A stretch of DNA of 64,000 nt from Opitutaceae bacterium (lineage in GTDB: Bacteria; Verrucomicrobiota; Verrucomicrobiia; Opitutales; Opitutaceae), in contig JAWLBB010000002.1 of NCBI GenBank assembly GCA_041395105.1, positions 744,001-808,000 of the forward strand, written 5' to 3'. Every line of letters starts with the position of its first letter. Position 1 is the stretch's first letter. The notes below the pieces were generated by a model. The model saw only the letters and a program-made list of their open reading frames with translations, was not told the DNA's origin and searched no databases. The translations under genes were made by a program, and so were the position numbers. Shown here in pieces: positions 1 through 12,037 of this stretch.

Positions 1-3000
1 GGCCGGCGGGCCTCGAAGAGCTCGGCCACCCGGGGAAGACCACCGGTGATATCACGAGTCTTGGAGGCCTGACGCGGCGTCTTGGCCAGCAGGGTTCCAG
101 GATTGATGATGTCACCTTCGGCCACCGCCACCTGGGCCCCGGTCGGAATTGAATAGGCCGCGACTGATTTCCCGGTTCCATCGTGGATGACCACCTGGGG
201 ATTGAGGTCCTCCTTGTGCTCGATCACCACCGTGGCGATCCGACCCGTCTCCTCGTCAAGCTCCCGCTTGACGGTGACGCCCGGAATCATGTCGCGGAAG
301 CCGACCGTGCCGGCCTTCTCCGACAGGACGGGGATATTGTAGGGATCCCACATCGCGAGAACCGAACCCTTCTCAATCATCTCGCCGTCGCCCACGGTCA
401 GGACGGACCCGACCACGATATTGTAGACCTCGAGCTCCCGGTCACTCTCATCGAGAATCTGAAGAGTGCCGGTCTTGTTCAGGACAATATTGGCCCCTTC
501 GGAGGTCGAGACAAGGCGCAGCCCGCGGTAACGGACCCGGCCGGAATTACGGACGCGGATCTCCGGCGTGCGGAAGATCTGGCTCGCAATACCGCCGATA
601 TGGAAGGTCCGCATGGTCAACTGGGTGCCCGGTTCACCAATGGACTGGGCGGCGATGATTCCGACTGATGCTCCGACCGCGGCCACCTCATTGGTGGCGG
701 GGTTGATCCCGTAGGACTTGGCATCGATCCCGTTGCGGGAAGTGGAGGTCAGAGGTGACATCACCTTGACCCGCTCGATCCCGCACTCGTCGATCCGCTC
801 GCCGATTTCCTCGGTGATGAGTTGACCGCCCGCAACGACGATCTCGTCGGGATCCGATGGGTTGAACACGTCTTCGCTGGCAAAACGCCCGACCACCCGC
901 TCGCGCAGGCTCACGATCTCGTCGTCACCCTCGAAGATGGCTCGCTTCCAGATACCGTCCCGGGAGAGGCAATCCTCCTCGGTGATGATGACATCCATGG
1001 CGACATCGCAGAGTTTGCGGGTCAGGTAACCGGCGTCGGCCGTTTTCAGAGCCGTGTCGGCCAGTCCCTTGCGGGCGCCGTGGGTCGAGATGAAGTACTC
1101 CAGAACGGTCAGCCCCTCTCGGAAGGAGGAAAGAATCGGGCGCTCGATGATCTCACCGGACGGTTTGGCCATCAGACCGCGGGTTCCGCAAAGCTGACGG
1201 ACCTGCTGGCGATTTCCCCGGGCCCCGGAATCCATCATCAGGAAGACGGGATTGACACCGCCCTTGCCGTCATTCGATTCGAGTTTCTCGAACACGGCCT
1301 TGGCGATCTGGTCGGTGGCACTGGTCCAGATATCGATGATCTTGTTGTAGCGCTCGCCGGTGGTGATGATACCGCGCTTGTACTGGCCTTCGACCTCCTC
1401 GATCCGCTTGCGGGCCGCAATCACGATATCGCCCTTGGCGGTCGGAATGATCATGTCGTCGATCCCGATACTGATGCCCGCCTTGGTCGCGACAGCGAAG
1501 CCGAGCTCCTTCAGAGCGTCGAGCGTGACCACGGTGGCCTGTTCACCCGCCACCTTGTAGGTGTTGAGAATCAGGTCACCCAACTTGCTCTTGGGCACCG
1601 GGAAATTGATGAAACCCAGACCGGAAGGCCAGATCTGGTTGAACCTGGCCCGGCCGACCGTGGTCCGAAGGATCTTGCGCTCGCTGTTCCCGTAGACGGT
1701 CTGTTTTCCGTAATCCGGGTTCCTGATGTCGATCCAGTCATGGACCGAAATCGCACCGTCCAGCTCGGCAAAGACCACTTCATCGGAAGTCCCGAATAGG
1801 CAGACCCGCTTGTCGGCCGTGGCAGGCTCCCGGGGTTCCACCGTCAGGTAGTAGGCGCCCAGAACGATATCCTGGGACGGGGTCAGAATCGGCTTTCCGC
1901 TCGAAGGCGAGAAGATGTTGTTCGTCGACATCATGAGGAGCTTGCACTCCATGATGGCCTCGAGCGAGAGCGGCACGTGCACCGCCATCTGGTCACCGTC
2001 GAAATCGGCGTTGTAGGCGGTGCAGACCAGCGGATGGACCCGGATCGCCTCACCCTCAATCAGGACCGGTTCAAAGGCCTGAATGGACAGTCGGTGCAGG
2101 GTCGGCGCCCGATTGAGCAGGACCGGGTGCCCCTTGGTCACCTCTTCCAGGATATCCCAGACCTCCGGCGACTGCTTCTCAATCATCTTGCGGGCGCCGC
2201 GCACCGTATGGACAAATCCCAGCTCCTTCAAGCGCCGGATGATGAAGGGCTCGAAGAGGACGAGGGCCATCTTCTTCGGGAGACCGCACTGGTTGAGCTT
2301 GAGCTCGGGACCGATGACGATGACGGAACGGCCGGAATAGTCGACCCGCTTGCCCAGGAGGTTCTGCCGGAAGCGACCCTGCTTGCCTTTCAGCATGTCG
2401 CTGAGCGACTTCAACGGGCGGTTGCCGGCACCGGTGACGGGACGACCGTGGCGACCGTTGTCGAAAAGTGCGTCGACCGCCTCCTGCAACATCCGCTTTT
2501 CATTGTGGATGATGACGTCGGGTGTCTTGAGCAGAAGGAGGTTCTTCAACCGGTTGTTCCGGTTGATGACCCGGCGGTAGAGATCGTTCAGATCGGAGGT
2601 CGCAAAACGTCCCCCTTCAAGGGGAACGAGCGGACGAAGATCCGGCGGGATGACCGGAAGGACTTCCAGGACCATCCACTCCGGGCGGGATTTCGAGTTG
2701 ATGAAACCCTGGATCACCTTGTGGCGCTTGGAGAGCTTCTTCTTGATCTGCTTGGAGCGGGTGCTGCGCATCGCTTCCTGCAGTTCGATCACGGTCGCCT
2801 CCAGGTCCATGGTGCTGAGGACATCGCGAACCGCCTCGGCACCCATCCGGGCGACAAAGGAATCGTCCCCGTATTCGTCAATTGCCTGGGCATACTCGGT
2901 CTCGGTCAGCAATTGCTTCTGCTCGAGCGGAGTCTTGCCCGGGTCAATGACCATGAAGTTCTCGTAGTAGATGACCCGTTCGAGGCTTCGGGCCGTCATG

Positions 3001-3392
3001 TCGAGGAGCAGGCCAAGGCGGCTCGGCATGCTCTTGAGGAACCAGATGTGAGTGACCGGAACGGCCAGGTCGATGTGACCCATCCGTTCGCGGCGGACCC
3101 GCGACACCGTCACCTCAACGCCGCAGCGATCGCAGACGACATCCTTGTACTTGATCCTCTTGTATTTGCCGCAGGCGCATTCGTAGTCCCGGACCGGGCC
3201 AAAGATGCGCTGGCAGAACAGACCTCCCGGTTCCGGTTTGAAAGTCCGGTAGTTGATCGTCTCCGGGTTCTTAACTTCTCCCCGGGACCACGAACGGATC
3301 GTGTCCGGCGAGGCCACCGAGATGGTGACGTTGTCGAAATTGCCTTCCTTCTCCAGGCCGAGAACCTGACGTGCTTCTTCAGTGTGGCTCAT
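1..3392 (-). CDS. rpoC: DNA-directed RNA polymerase subunit beta' (partial, C-terminus missing)
   Basis: Largest catalytic subunit of RNA polymerase. The frame is open from an ATG at 3392 down to the window edge, so about 1130 of the usual ~1400 residues are present. The N-terminus MSHTEEARQVLGLEKEG leads into the Cys4 zinc site (CACG followed by CDRCG), and the absolutely conserved metal-binding NADFDGDQMAVH motif is encoded near position 2000. It starts only 17 bp after the rpoB stop, so the two are cotranscribed and probably translationally linked. The ribosome binding site is weak (a GGA upstream). The missing end lies beyond the left border; nothing suggests it is broken. Confidence 0.98.
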   Translation of the reverse strand, partial: MSHTEEARQVLGLEKEGNFDNVTISVASPDTIRSWSRGEVKNPETINYRTFKPEPGGLFCQRIFGPVRDYECACGKYKRIKYKDVVCDRCGVEVTVSRVRRERMGHIDLAVPVTHIWFLKSMPSRLGLLLDMTARSLERVIYYENFMVIDPGKTPLEQKQLLTETEYAQAIDEYGDDSFVARMGAEAVRDVLSTMDLEATVIELQEAMRSTRSKQIKKKLSKRHKVIQGFINSKSRPEWMVLEVLPVIPPDLRPLVPLEGGRFATSDLNDLYRRVINRNNRLKNLLLLKTPDVIIHNEKRMLQEAVDALFDNGRHGRPVTGAGNRPLKSLSDMLKGKQGRFRQNLLGKRVDYSGRSVIVIGPELKLNQCGLPKKMALVLFEPFIIRRLKELGFVHTVRGARKMIEKQSPEVWDILEEVTKGHPVLLNRAPTLHRLSIQAFEPVLIEGEAIRVHPLVCTAYNADFDGDQMAVHVPLSLEAIMECKLLMMSTNNIFSPSSGKPILTPSQDIVLGAYYLTVEPREPATADKRVCLFGTSDEVVFAELDGAISVHDWIDIRNPDYGKQTVYGNSERKILRTTVGRARFNQIWPSGLGFINFPVPKSKLGDLILNTYKVAGEQATVVTLDALKELGFAVATKAGISIGIDDMIIPTAKGDIVIAARKRIEEVEGQYKRGIITTGERYNKIIDIWTSATDQIAKAVFEKLESNDGKGGVNPVFLMMDSGARGNRQQVRQLCGTRGLMAKPSGEIIERPILSSFREGLTVLEYFISTHGARKGLADTALKTADAGYLTRKLCDVAMDVIITEEDCLSRDGIWKRAIFEGDDEIVSLRERVVGRFASEDVFNPSDPDEIVVAGGQLITEEIGERIDECGIERVKVMSPLTSTSRNGIDAKSYGINPATNEVAAVGASVGIIAAQSIGEPGTQLTMRTFHIGGIASQIFRTPEIRVRNSGRVRYRGLRLVSTSEGANIVLNKTGTLQILDESDRELEVYNIVVGSVLTVGDGEMIEKGSVLAMWDPYNIPVLSEKAGTVGFRDMIPGVTVKRELDEETGRIATVVIEHKEDLNPQVVIHDGTGKSVAAYSIPTGAQVAVAEGDIINPGTLLAKTPRQASKTRDITGGLPRVAELFEARR

Positions 3393-3409
3393 GACTTTTT
3401 TTCCAGGTG

Positions 3410-7189
<3,780 letters not shown>

Positions 7190-7301
7190 GGTTCTTCCCT
7201 CGTGTGGGCGGCTCGGTGTGCGGATGGAAACAGTTGGTGAACAGAATTCGTTCAGCGGCGAAATCGGGCCGGAAATCGCCGAACAACAGAAATGGCGAGG
7301 A

Positions 7302-7326
7302 CAGGCACGGCATTGAGCCGAGCCTG
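7302..7326 (-). promoter_or_regulatory. Hairpin in rplL-rpoB spacer (possible RNase processing site)
   Basis: An inverted repeat with a 5-bp outer stem (CAGGC/GCCTG), one A-A mismatch and a 4-bp inner stem (CGGC/GCCG) around a 5-nt loop. It has no U-tract, so it is unlikely to terminate. It sits downstream of the attenuator hairpin and upstream of rpoB. In E. coli an RNase III site occupies this place; equivalence here is inference. Confidence 0.45.
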
Positions 7327-7331
7327 CCCCG

Positions 7332-7361
7332 AAAAAACGCGGTCGCTCGCGCGAGCACGCG
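7332..7361 (-). terminator. Attenuator-like hairpin between rplL and rpoB
   Basis: On the minus strand, starting 8 nt after the rplL stop codon, the RNA reads CGCG, a T, the self-complementary GCTCGCGCGAGC, GAC, CGCG and then six T. This is a GC-rich stem with an internal loop followed by a U-tract, the form of an intrinsic terminator. Because rpoB and rpoC have no obvious promoter in between, partial read-through (attenuation) is the likely use, lowering polymerase output relative to L7/L12. Confidence 0.65.
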
Positions 7362-7369
7362 GCGTAATG

Positions 7370-7750
7370 TTACTTGACTTCGACAGAGGCGCCGGCGGCT
7401 TCGAGCTTCTTCTTGGCTTCCTCGGCTTCGTCCTTGGTGACACCTTCCTTGACAGGCTTCGGTGCGCCCTCGACGAGATCCTTGGCTTCCTTCAAGCCGA
7501 GTGAGGTCATCGCGCGGACTTCCTTGATGACGGCGATCTTGTTGGCTCCGGCACCGGTGAGAATGACGTCGAATTCGGTCTTCTCCTCGGCCGCCTCGGC
7601 GGCAGCGGCGGCCGGAGCGGCGGCTACGGCCACAGGAGCGGCGGCGCTGACGCCCCACTTCTCCTCGAGGTCCTTCACCAGGCTGGCGATTTCCAATACG
7701 GACTGGCCGCTAAGCCAATCGATCACTTGTTCTTTGGTCAGGTCTGACAT
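7370..7750 (-). CDS. rplL: 50S ribosomal protein L7/L12
   Basis: Stalk protein of the large subunit that recruits GTPase factors; 126 residues. The N-terminal dimerisation segment (LTKEQVIDWLSGQSVLEIAS) is followed by an Ala-rich hinge (about residues 38-56) and the C-terminal domain ending EAKKKLEAAGASVEVK. The SD AAGGA lies about 6 nt before the ATG. It follows rplJ after an unusually long 157-bp spacer, which may hold its own translation signals and help give the several-fold excess of L7/L12 over L10. Confidence 0.98.
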   Translation of the reverse strand: MSDLTKEQVIDWLSGQSVLEIASLVKDLEEKWGVSAAAPVAVAAAPAAAAAEAAEEKTEFDVILTGAGANKIAVIKEVRAMTSLGLKEAKDLVEGAPKPVKEGVTKDEAEEAKKKLEAAGASVEVK

Positions 7751-7908
7751 GGTATTTCCTTGAATGGCTAGTGACCCCTCGACGGGGTGCGTTTAAGGGC
7801 GGATGCCCCTGGCCTTTTTCTTTGGATTGTTGGTCTTGTGGTTAGCCCGGAGACGTTCGCCGTCACTGACGCCCGCCTGCCGGAAAAGTATCTGGTTTCT
7901 GAAAAGGA

Positions 7909-8424
7909 TCAACCCTCGGCCTGACGAACCTTGGCCTGCAGGACGTTGACCACACTCGACGGGATGGCGTTGAGGATCCGGACAAGGCTCTGGGCCGGCT
8001 GGGTGAAGAGACCGAGCAACTGGGCCTGGAGCACCTCGATCGAGGGCAACTCGGCCAACTCCTTGACTTTCCCCGCGTCGATGGCCCGGTCCCCGAGGAT
8101 CCCCACCTTGACCACCGGTCGGCTCTTCTCATCGAAGAACTTCTGGACGATCTTGGCGACGCCGCTGGGATTCTGGCCTCCGACCACGATCGCGGTCGGC
8201 CCGGTCAGAAACGAATCGAGATCGGGAAGACCCCGGCTCTTGGCCGCCGCCTTGAGGATGCTGTTCTTCACCACGTGAAATTCGGCTTTCTCCTCGGAAA
8301 GCCGGTCGCGCAGATCCGAAACCTCGCCCACCGTGATCCGGTCGTAATTGGCCAGGAAAACGTAGTCCGACTTGGACAGATGATTGGTGACCTCTTCAAC
8401 GAGGTACTTTTTCGCTGCTCTCAT
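7909..8424 (-). CDS. rplJ: 50S ribosomal protein L10
   Basis: Stalk base protein that carries L7/L12 dimers; 171 residues, normal length. It begins MRAAKKYLVEEVTNHLSKSD and contains the conserved FHVVKNSILKAAAKSRG stretch. The C-terminal helix (PAQSLVRILNAIPSSVVNVL) is the L7/L12 binding region. It starts 13 bp after the rplA stop without a clear SD, which suggests translational coupling to rplA. That gap has no room for the classical L10 autoregulatory leader. Confidence 0.97.
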   Translation of the reverse strand: MRAAKKYLVEEVTNHLSKSDYVFLANYDRITVGEVSDLRDRLSEEKAEFHVVKNSILKAAAKSRGLPDLDSFLTGPTAIVVGGQNPSGVAKIVQKFFDEKSRPVVKVGILGDRAIDAGKVKELAELPSIEVLQAQLLGLFTQPAQSLVRILNAIPSSVVNVLQAKVRQAEG

Positions 8425-8437
8425 CAGGTTACAGGGT

Positions 8438-9130
8438 CTAGAATTGGTTGTAGTCGGAAGCGGCCAGGCGCACTCCGGGTGTCATTGTCGCGGTCAGGGT
8501 GGCCGACATGATGAAACGCCCCTTCACGCTCGCCGGACGGGCGGCCCCGACTGCGGTCAGCAGGGAACGGACATTCTCGATCAGTTGCTCGGTGGAAAAG
8601 GAGCGCTTGCCCACGCCCACGCCGATATTGGCGGTCTTGTCGACCTTGAACTCAACCCGGCCCGCCTTGACTTCCTTGATCGCCTTGGCCAGGTCGTCGG
8701 TTACCGTTCCCGACTTCGGATTCGGCATCAGACCCTTTGGTCCGAGGGCCCGGGCGATCGTCCGCACCTCGCGCATCGCCTCCGGAGTGGCCACGGCCAC
8801 ATCGAAATCGAACCATCCGTTCTGGATCTTCTCCATGTAGTCCTTCAGTCCCGCAAAGTCCGCGCCGGCCGCGATTGCGGCGTCGGCATCGGTCGTAAAC
8901 GCCAGGACCCGGACCTTCTTGCCGCTGCCATGGGGAAGAACCACCGTTCCCCGGACCATCTGATCACCCTGACGGGGATCGACCGCCAGGCGGAAGGAGA
9001 CTTCGACGGTTTCGTCGAATTTCGCCTTGGGAAATTTGTTGAGCACGGCAACCGCTTCTTCCAGCGGGAATTCCTTGCTCAGGTCAGCCACCTCGAGAGC
9101 GGCCTTGTACTTCTTGTGCAGTTTTACCAT
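8438..9130 (-). CDS. rplA: 50S ribosomal protein L1
   Basis: L1 stalk protein; 230 residues, standard length. The signature region GLMPNPKSGTVTDDLAKAI (about residue 135) and the KTANIGVGVGK segment are present. A strong SD (AAGGAG) lies 7 nt before the ATG. It follows rplK by 49 bp, as in most bacteria. In other bacteria L1 represses the rplK-rplA mRNA; no L1 target structure was resolved here. Confidence 0.98.
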   Translation of the reverse strand: MVKLHKKYKAALEVADLSKEFPLEEAVAVLNKFPKAKFDETVEVSFRLAVDPRQGDQMVRGTVVLPHGSGKKVRVLAFTTDADAAIAAGADFAGLKDYMEKIQNGWFDFDVAVATPEAMREVRTIARALGPKGLMPNPKSGTVTDDLAKAIKEVKAGRVEFKVDKTANIGVGVGKRSFSTEQLIENVRSLLTAVGAARPASVKGRFIMSATLTATMTPGVRLAASDYNQF

Positions 9131-9179
9131 TGATTACTCCTTGCAGTGCAAACGCCGTTCGGGCTCCTGCGTCTCCTGA

Positions 9180-9605
9180 TCAGTCGATCACATCAATACC
9201 CATGCTGCGGGCGGTGCCCGCGATCACCTTGATCGCGGCCTCGTCGCTGCGGGAATTGAGGTCCTTTTTCTTCGTCTCGGCAATTTCGAGAAGTTGCTTC
9301 CGGGTAACCTTGCCCACCTTTTCCTTGTTCGGGACACCCGACCCCTTGGCCAGACCGGCCGCCTTTTTCAGGAGGACCGCCGCCGGAGGGGACTTGAGAA
9401 TGAAAGTGAATGACTTGTCCGCATAGACCGTGATGACAACCGGAAGGATCAGTCCGGCCTGCTCCTTGGTACGGGCGTTGAAGTCCTTGCAGAACGCCAT
9501 GATGTTGACGCCCTGGGCACCGAGTGCCGGACCGACCGGCGGTGCCGGGTTGGCGGCTCCAGCCGGCAGCTGCAAGCGGATATATCCAGTAATTTTCTTG
9601 GCCAT
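9180..9605 (-). CDS. rplK: 50S ribosomal protein L11
   Basis: L11 forms the GTPase-associated centre with 23S rRNA; 141 residues, exactly the typical size. The N-terminal MAKKITGYIRLQLPAG, then PAPPVGPALGAQGVNIM and the C-terminal RNA-binding domain with GTARSMGI are canonical. No SD is visible before the ATG. It lies 24 bp downstream of nusG in the usual secE-nusG-rplK order. Confidence 0.98.
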   Translation of the reverse strand: MAKKITGYIRLQLPAGAANPAPPVGPALGAQGVNIMAFCKDFNARTKEQAGLILPVVITVYADKSFTFILKSPPAAVLLKKAAGLAKGSGVPNKEKVGKVTRKQLLEIAETKKKDLNSRSDEAAIKVIAGTARSMGIDVID

Positions 9606-9629
9606 GTGATTAAAGGGAAAGTATAGATA

Positions 9630-10208
9630 TCAGCCGGTCATTCGCTCTACCTGCCAGTATTCGAGCTCGACCGGAGTAAAGCGCCCGAAAATGGATACCG
9701 AGACCTTGAGCTTACCTCGCTCGGGGTCGATCTCATCGATCCGACCCGTCAGATTGAGGAACGGTCCATCGGTGATCTTGACCTCCTCACCGGTCTCGAA
9801 CTGAACCTTAGGTGTCTCCTTGCCCGTCGCAGCCTCGACCCGCGCCCGGATATCCTCGATCTCGGACTCCTTCAAGGGCGAAGGACGCTCACCGCCGACA
9901 AAGCCGATCACCCCGTTGGTCTCCTTGACGAAGTACCAGGGCTTGTTGAGAACCTTCCCGGTCTCGTCGTAGAGCTTCATGTGCACGAAGACATAGCCGG
10001 GAATCAGCTTGCGGACGATGGTGCTCTTCTTGCCGTGCTTGACCTCGGAAACCGTTTCCGTCGGCAGGAGGACTTCCAGGATCTCGTCGTCGAGTTCCTC
10101 GATTGTCTTGTAGCGGTCTATGTACTGCTTGACCTTCCCTTCTTTTCCGGAGAGGGTATGCAACGCAAACCACTGAGCACCAACAGGTTTAGAGGTGGGT
10201 CCGCTCAT
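9630..10208 (-). CDS. nusG: Transcription termination/antitermination protein NusG
   Basis: Elongation factor that binds RNA polymerase and links it to Rho or the ribosome; 192 residues. The NGN domain (WFALHTLSGKEGKVKQYIDR; LIPGYVFVHM; GVIGFVGG) is followed by a KOW domain (about residues 137-165, FLNLTGRIDEIDPERGKLKV). No SD is seen before the ATG. It sits between secE (8-bp gap) and rplK, the standard position. Confidence 0.98.
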   Translation of the reverse strand: MSGPTSKPVGAQWFALHTLSGKEGKVKQYIDRYKTIEELDDEILEVLLPTETVSEVKHGKKSTIVRKLIPGYVFVHMKLYDETGKVLNKPWYFVKETNGVIGFVGGERPSPLKESEIEDIRARVEAATGKETPKVQFETGEEVKITDGPFLNLTGRIDEIDPERGKLKVSVSIFGRFTPVELEYWQVERMTG

Positions 10209-10216
10209 TGATCGGT

Positions 10217-10420
10217 TCAGTGCATCCAGGAGGTGAAGAGATTCACGACCTGATAGAGGGAGAAATCCGCGATGGAAGTGAAAAACCCGAGGATCACCAT
10301 GGCGATGATGACGACGAGGGTGGAATCACGCAATTCGGTTCGAGTCGGCCAAGTGGCTTTCTTGAGCTCACCAACGGTCTCACCGGCGAAAATGCGGACG
10401 CTGCGGAATGGGTTTTTCAT
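10217..10420 (-). CDS. secE: Preprotein translocase subunit SecE
   Basis: Small essential component of the SecYEG channel; 67 residues with the single C-terminal membrane helix (STLVVIIAMVILGFFTSIAD) and the conserved amphipathic ELKKATWPTRTEL stretch before it. An upstream in-frame start would run into tRNA-Trp, so the ATG at 10420 (MKNPFRSVRIF) was chosen. It is 8 bp from nusG. No SD is evident. Confidence 0.96.
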   Translation of the reverse strand: MKNPFRSVRIFAGETVGELKKATWPTRTELRDSTLVVIIAMVILGFFTSIADFSLYQVVNLFTSWMH

Positions 10421-10432
10421 ACCTGAAAAAGA

Positions 10433-10508
10433 TGGCAGGACAGGAGGGAATCGAACCCCCAACCAACGGTTTTGGAGACCGCTACTCTACCAATTGAGCT
10501 ACTGTCCT
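10433..10508 (-). tRNA. tRNA-Trp(CCA)
   Basis: A 76-nt tRNA on the minus strand with the 3' CCA encoded and discriminator G. The 7-bp acceptor stem (AGGACAG/CTGTCCT), D arm (GCTCAATTGGTAGAGT), anticodon stem GCGGT/ACCGT with loop CTCCAAA giving anticodon CCA, and T arm (GGGGTTCGATTCCC) all fold normally. It lies between tuf and secE, so it is probably processed from the same transcript. Confidence 0.97.
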
Positions 10509-10526
10509 TCCTGTGGACGATTAAAA

Positions 10527-10563
10527 CAGAGGCGCCGAGGCCCCGATCTTCGGGACCCCGGCG
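10527..10563 (-). terminator. Hairpin after tuf (attenuator or processing stem)
   Basis: Between the tuf stop and tRNA-Trp there is a long stem: inner CCCGA/TCGGG around a TCT loop, outer arms of about seven further pairs with two mismatches (10533-10563). It is followed on the minus strand by CTCTGTTTTA. It could terminate most tuf transcripts, allowing limited read-through into tRNA-Trp-secE-nusG, or guide processing of the tRNA precursor. The U-tract is interrupted, so termination is not certain. Confidence 0.5.
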
Positions 10564-10586
10564 ACGAATAGAATGGATCGGGTCGC

Positions 10587-11777
10587 TTATTTGAGAATCT
10601 CGGTCACACGACCGGCACCGATGGTGCGGCCACCCTCGCGGATGGCGAAACGCTGGGCTTTCTCCATCGCGATCGGCGCAATCAGGTTGATCACAAGATT
10701 GATGTTGTCACCCGGCATGACCATTTCGACACCCTCGGGAAGATCACAGACACCCGTGACGTCGGTCGTGCGGAAATAGAACTGCGGCCGATAACCGTTG
10801 AAGAACGGCGTGTGACGGCCGCCTTCATCCTTCGACAGGACGTAGATCTCGGCACGGGCCTGGGTGTGCGGGGTGATCGACTTGGGAGCCGCGATCACCT
10901 GGCCGCGCTCGATCGATTCCTTTTCCACACCACGCAGAAGCACACCGACGTTGTCGCCGGCCTGACCCTGGTCGAGCATCTTGCGGAACATCTCCACACC
11001 GGTTACAACCGTCGACTTGGTGTCATGGAGACCGACGATCTCGACAGTGTCCCCAACCTTGCAGATTCCACGCTCGATACGACCGGTCGCGACAGTGCCG
11101 CGGCCTGTGATCGAGAAGACGTCCTCGACCGACATGAGGAAAGGCTTGTCGATTTCGCGCTCCGGCTCGGCGATATCCTTGTCAAGAGCTTCCATCAGCG
11201 CCTGGATGGCGGCCTTGCCGGTGTCCGTCCCCTCGAGGGCGGCGGTGGCCGACCCGCGAATGATGGTGATGTCATCACCGGGGAACTGGTACTTGCTCAG
11301 CAGTTCGCGGACTTCCATCTCGACCAAGTCGAGGAGTTCCTCGTCGTCGATCAGGTCAACCTTGTTCAGGAAGACAACCATGCTCGGGACTCCGACCTGA
11401 CGGGCGAGCAGGATGTGCTCACGAGTCTGGGGCATCGGACCGTCTGCCGCGCTCACGACCAGAATGGCACCATCCATCTGGGCCGCACCGGTAATCATGT
11501 TCTTGACGAAGTCGGCGTGGCCCGGGCAATCGACATGCGCATAGTGCCGCTTTTCCGACTCGTACTCGACGTGAGCGACCGAAATCGTGACGATCTTGGA
11601 TGCGTCCCGCACGGTTCCACCCTTCGCTATGTCAGCGTAGGACTTGATTTCAGCCAAGCCTTTGCTGGCCTGAACAGAGAGGATCGCCGTCGTCAGGGTG
11701 GTCTTCCCATGGTCGACGTGTCCAATGGTACCGACATTGACGTGCGGTTTGGTTCGTTCGAAGGTTCCTTTAGCCAT
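10587..11777 (-). CDS. tuf: Elongation factor Tu
   Basis: GTPase that delivers aminoacyl-tRNA to the ribosome; 396 residues. P-loop GHVDHGKT (20-27), DCPGH with the catalytic His at 87, NKVD (about 138-141) and GSA are present, followed by domains 2 and 3 of normal length. The switch-I/effector loop departs from the usual EEKARGITI form: residues 52-66 read AKGGTVRDASKIVTI. The Mg-coordinating Thr (Thr64) is kept, but the Arg-Gly before it is lost and the loop is about two residues longer. No SD precedes the ATG, and the leader is A/T-rich. It lies between tRNA-Thr and tRNA-Trp. Confidence 0.99.
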   Translation of the reverse strand: MAKGTFERTKPHVNVGTIGHVDHGKTTLTTAILSVQASKGLAEIKSYADIAKGGTVRDASKIVTISVAHVEYESEKRHYAHVDCPGHADFVKNMITGAAQMDGAILVVSAADGPMPQTREHILLARQVGVPSMVVFLNKVDLIDDEELLDLVEMEVRELLSKYQFPGDDITIIRGSATAALEGTDTGKAAIQALMEALDKDIAEPEREIDKPFLMSVEDVFSITGRGTVATGRIERGICKVGDTVEIVGLHDTKSTVVTGVEMFRKMLDQGQAGDNVGVLLRGVEKESIERGQVIAAPKSITPHTQARAEIYVLSKDEGGRHTPFFNGYRPQFYFRTTDVTGVCDLPEGVEMVMPGDNINLVINLIAPIAMEKAQRFAIREGGRTIGAGRVTEILK

Positions 11778-11849
11778 TTCGTTGTGTATTAACTATTTAA
11801 CAAATTGAATTCCTTATTTAGGGCCTTGGAATCATGCGGCCACCCGGAC

Positions 11850-11925
<76 letters not shown>

Positions 11926-11964
11926 ACTAGGATTCAGGGAAAGTAAATATGAAAAAGAAGGGAG

Positions 11965-11993
11965 AAATTGAATAACCGGATTTTCCCCGTCAA
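11965..11993 (-). promoter_or_regulatory. Candidate sigma-70-type promoter for the tRNA-Thr/tuf transcript
   Basis: On the minus strand a TTGACG (-35-like) is separated by 17 nt from CAATTT, a poor -10. It lies 40 nt upstream of tRNA-Thr in an A/T-rich stretch that is unusual for this DNA. Position and the good -35 argue for it; the weak -10 keeps confidence low. Confidence 0.3.
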
Positions 11994-12037
11994 CTGCAAA
12001 CTTCCTTATTTCTTGAGCCAGCCCGATTTTCTCCGGT

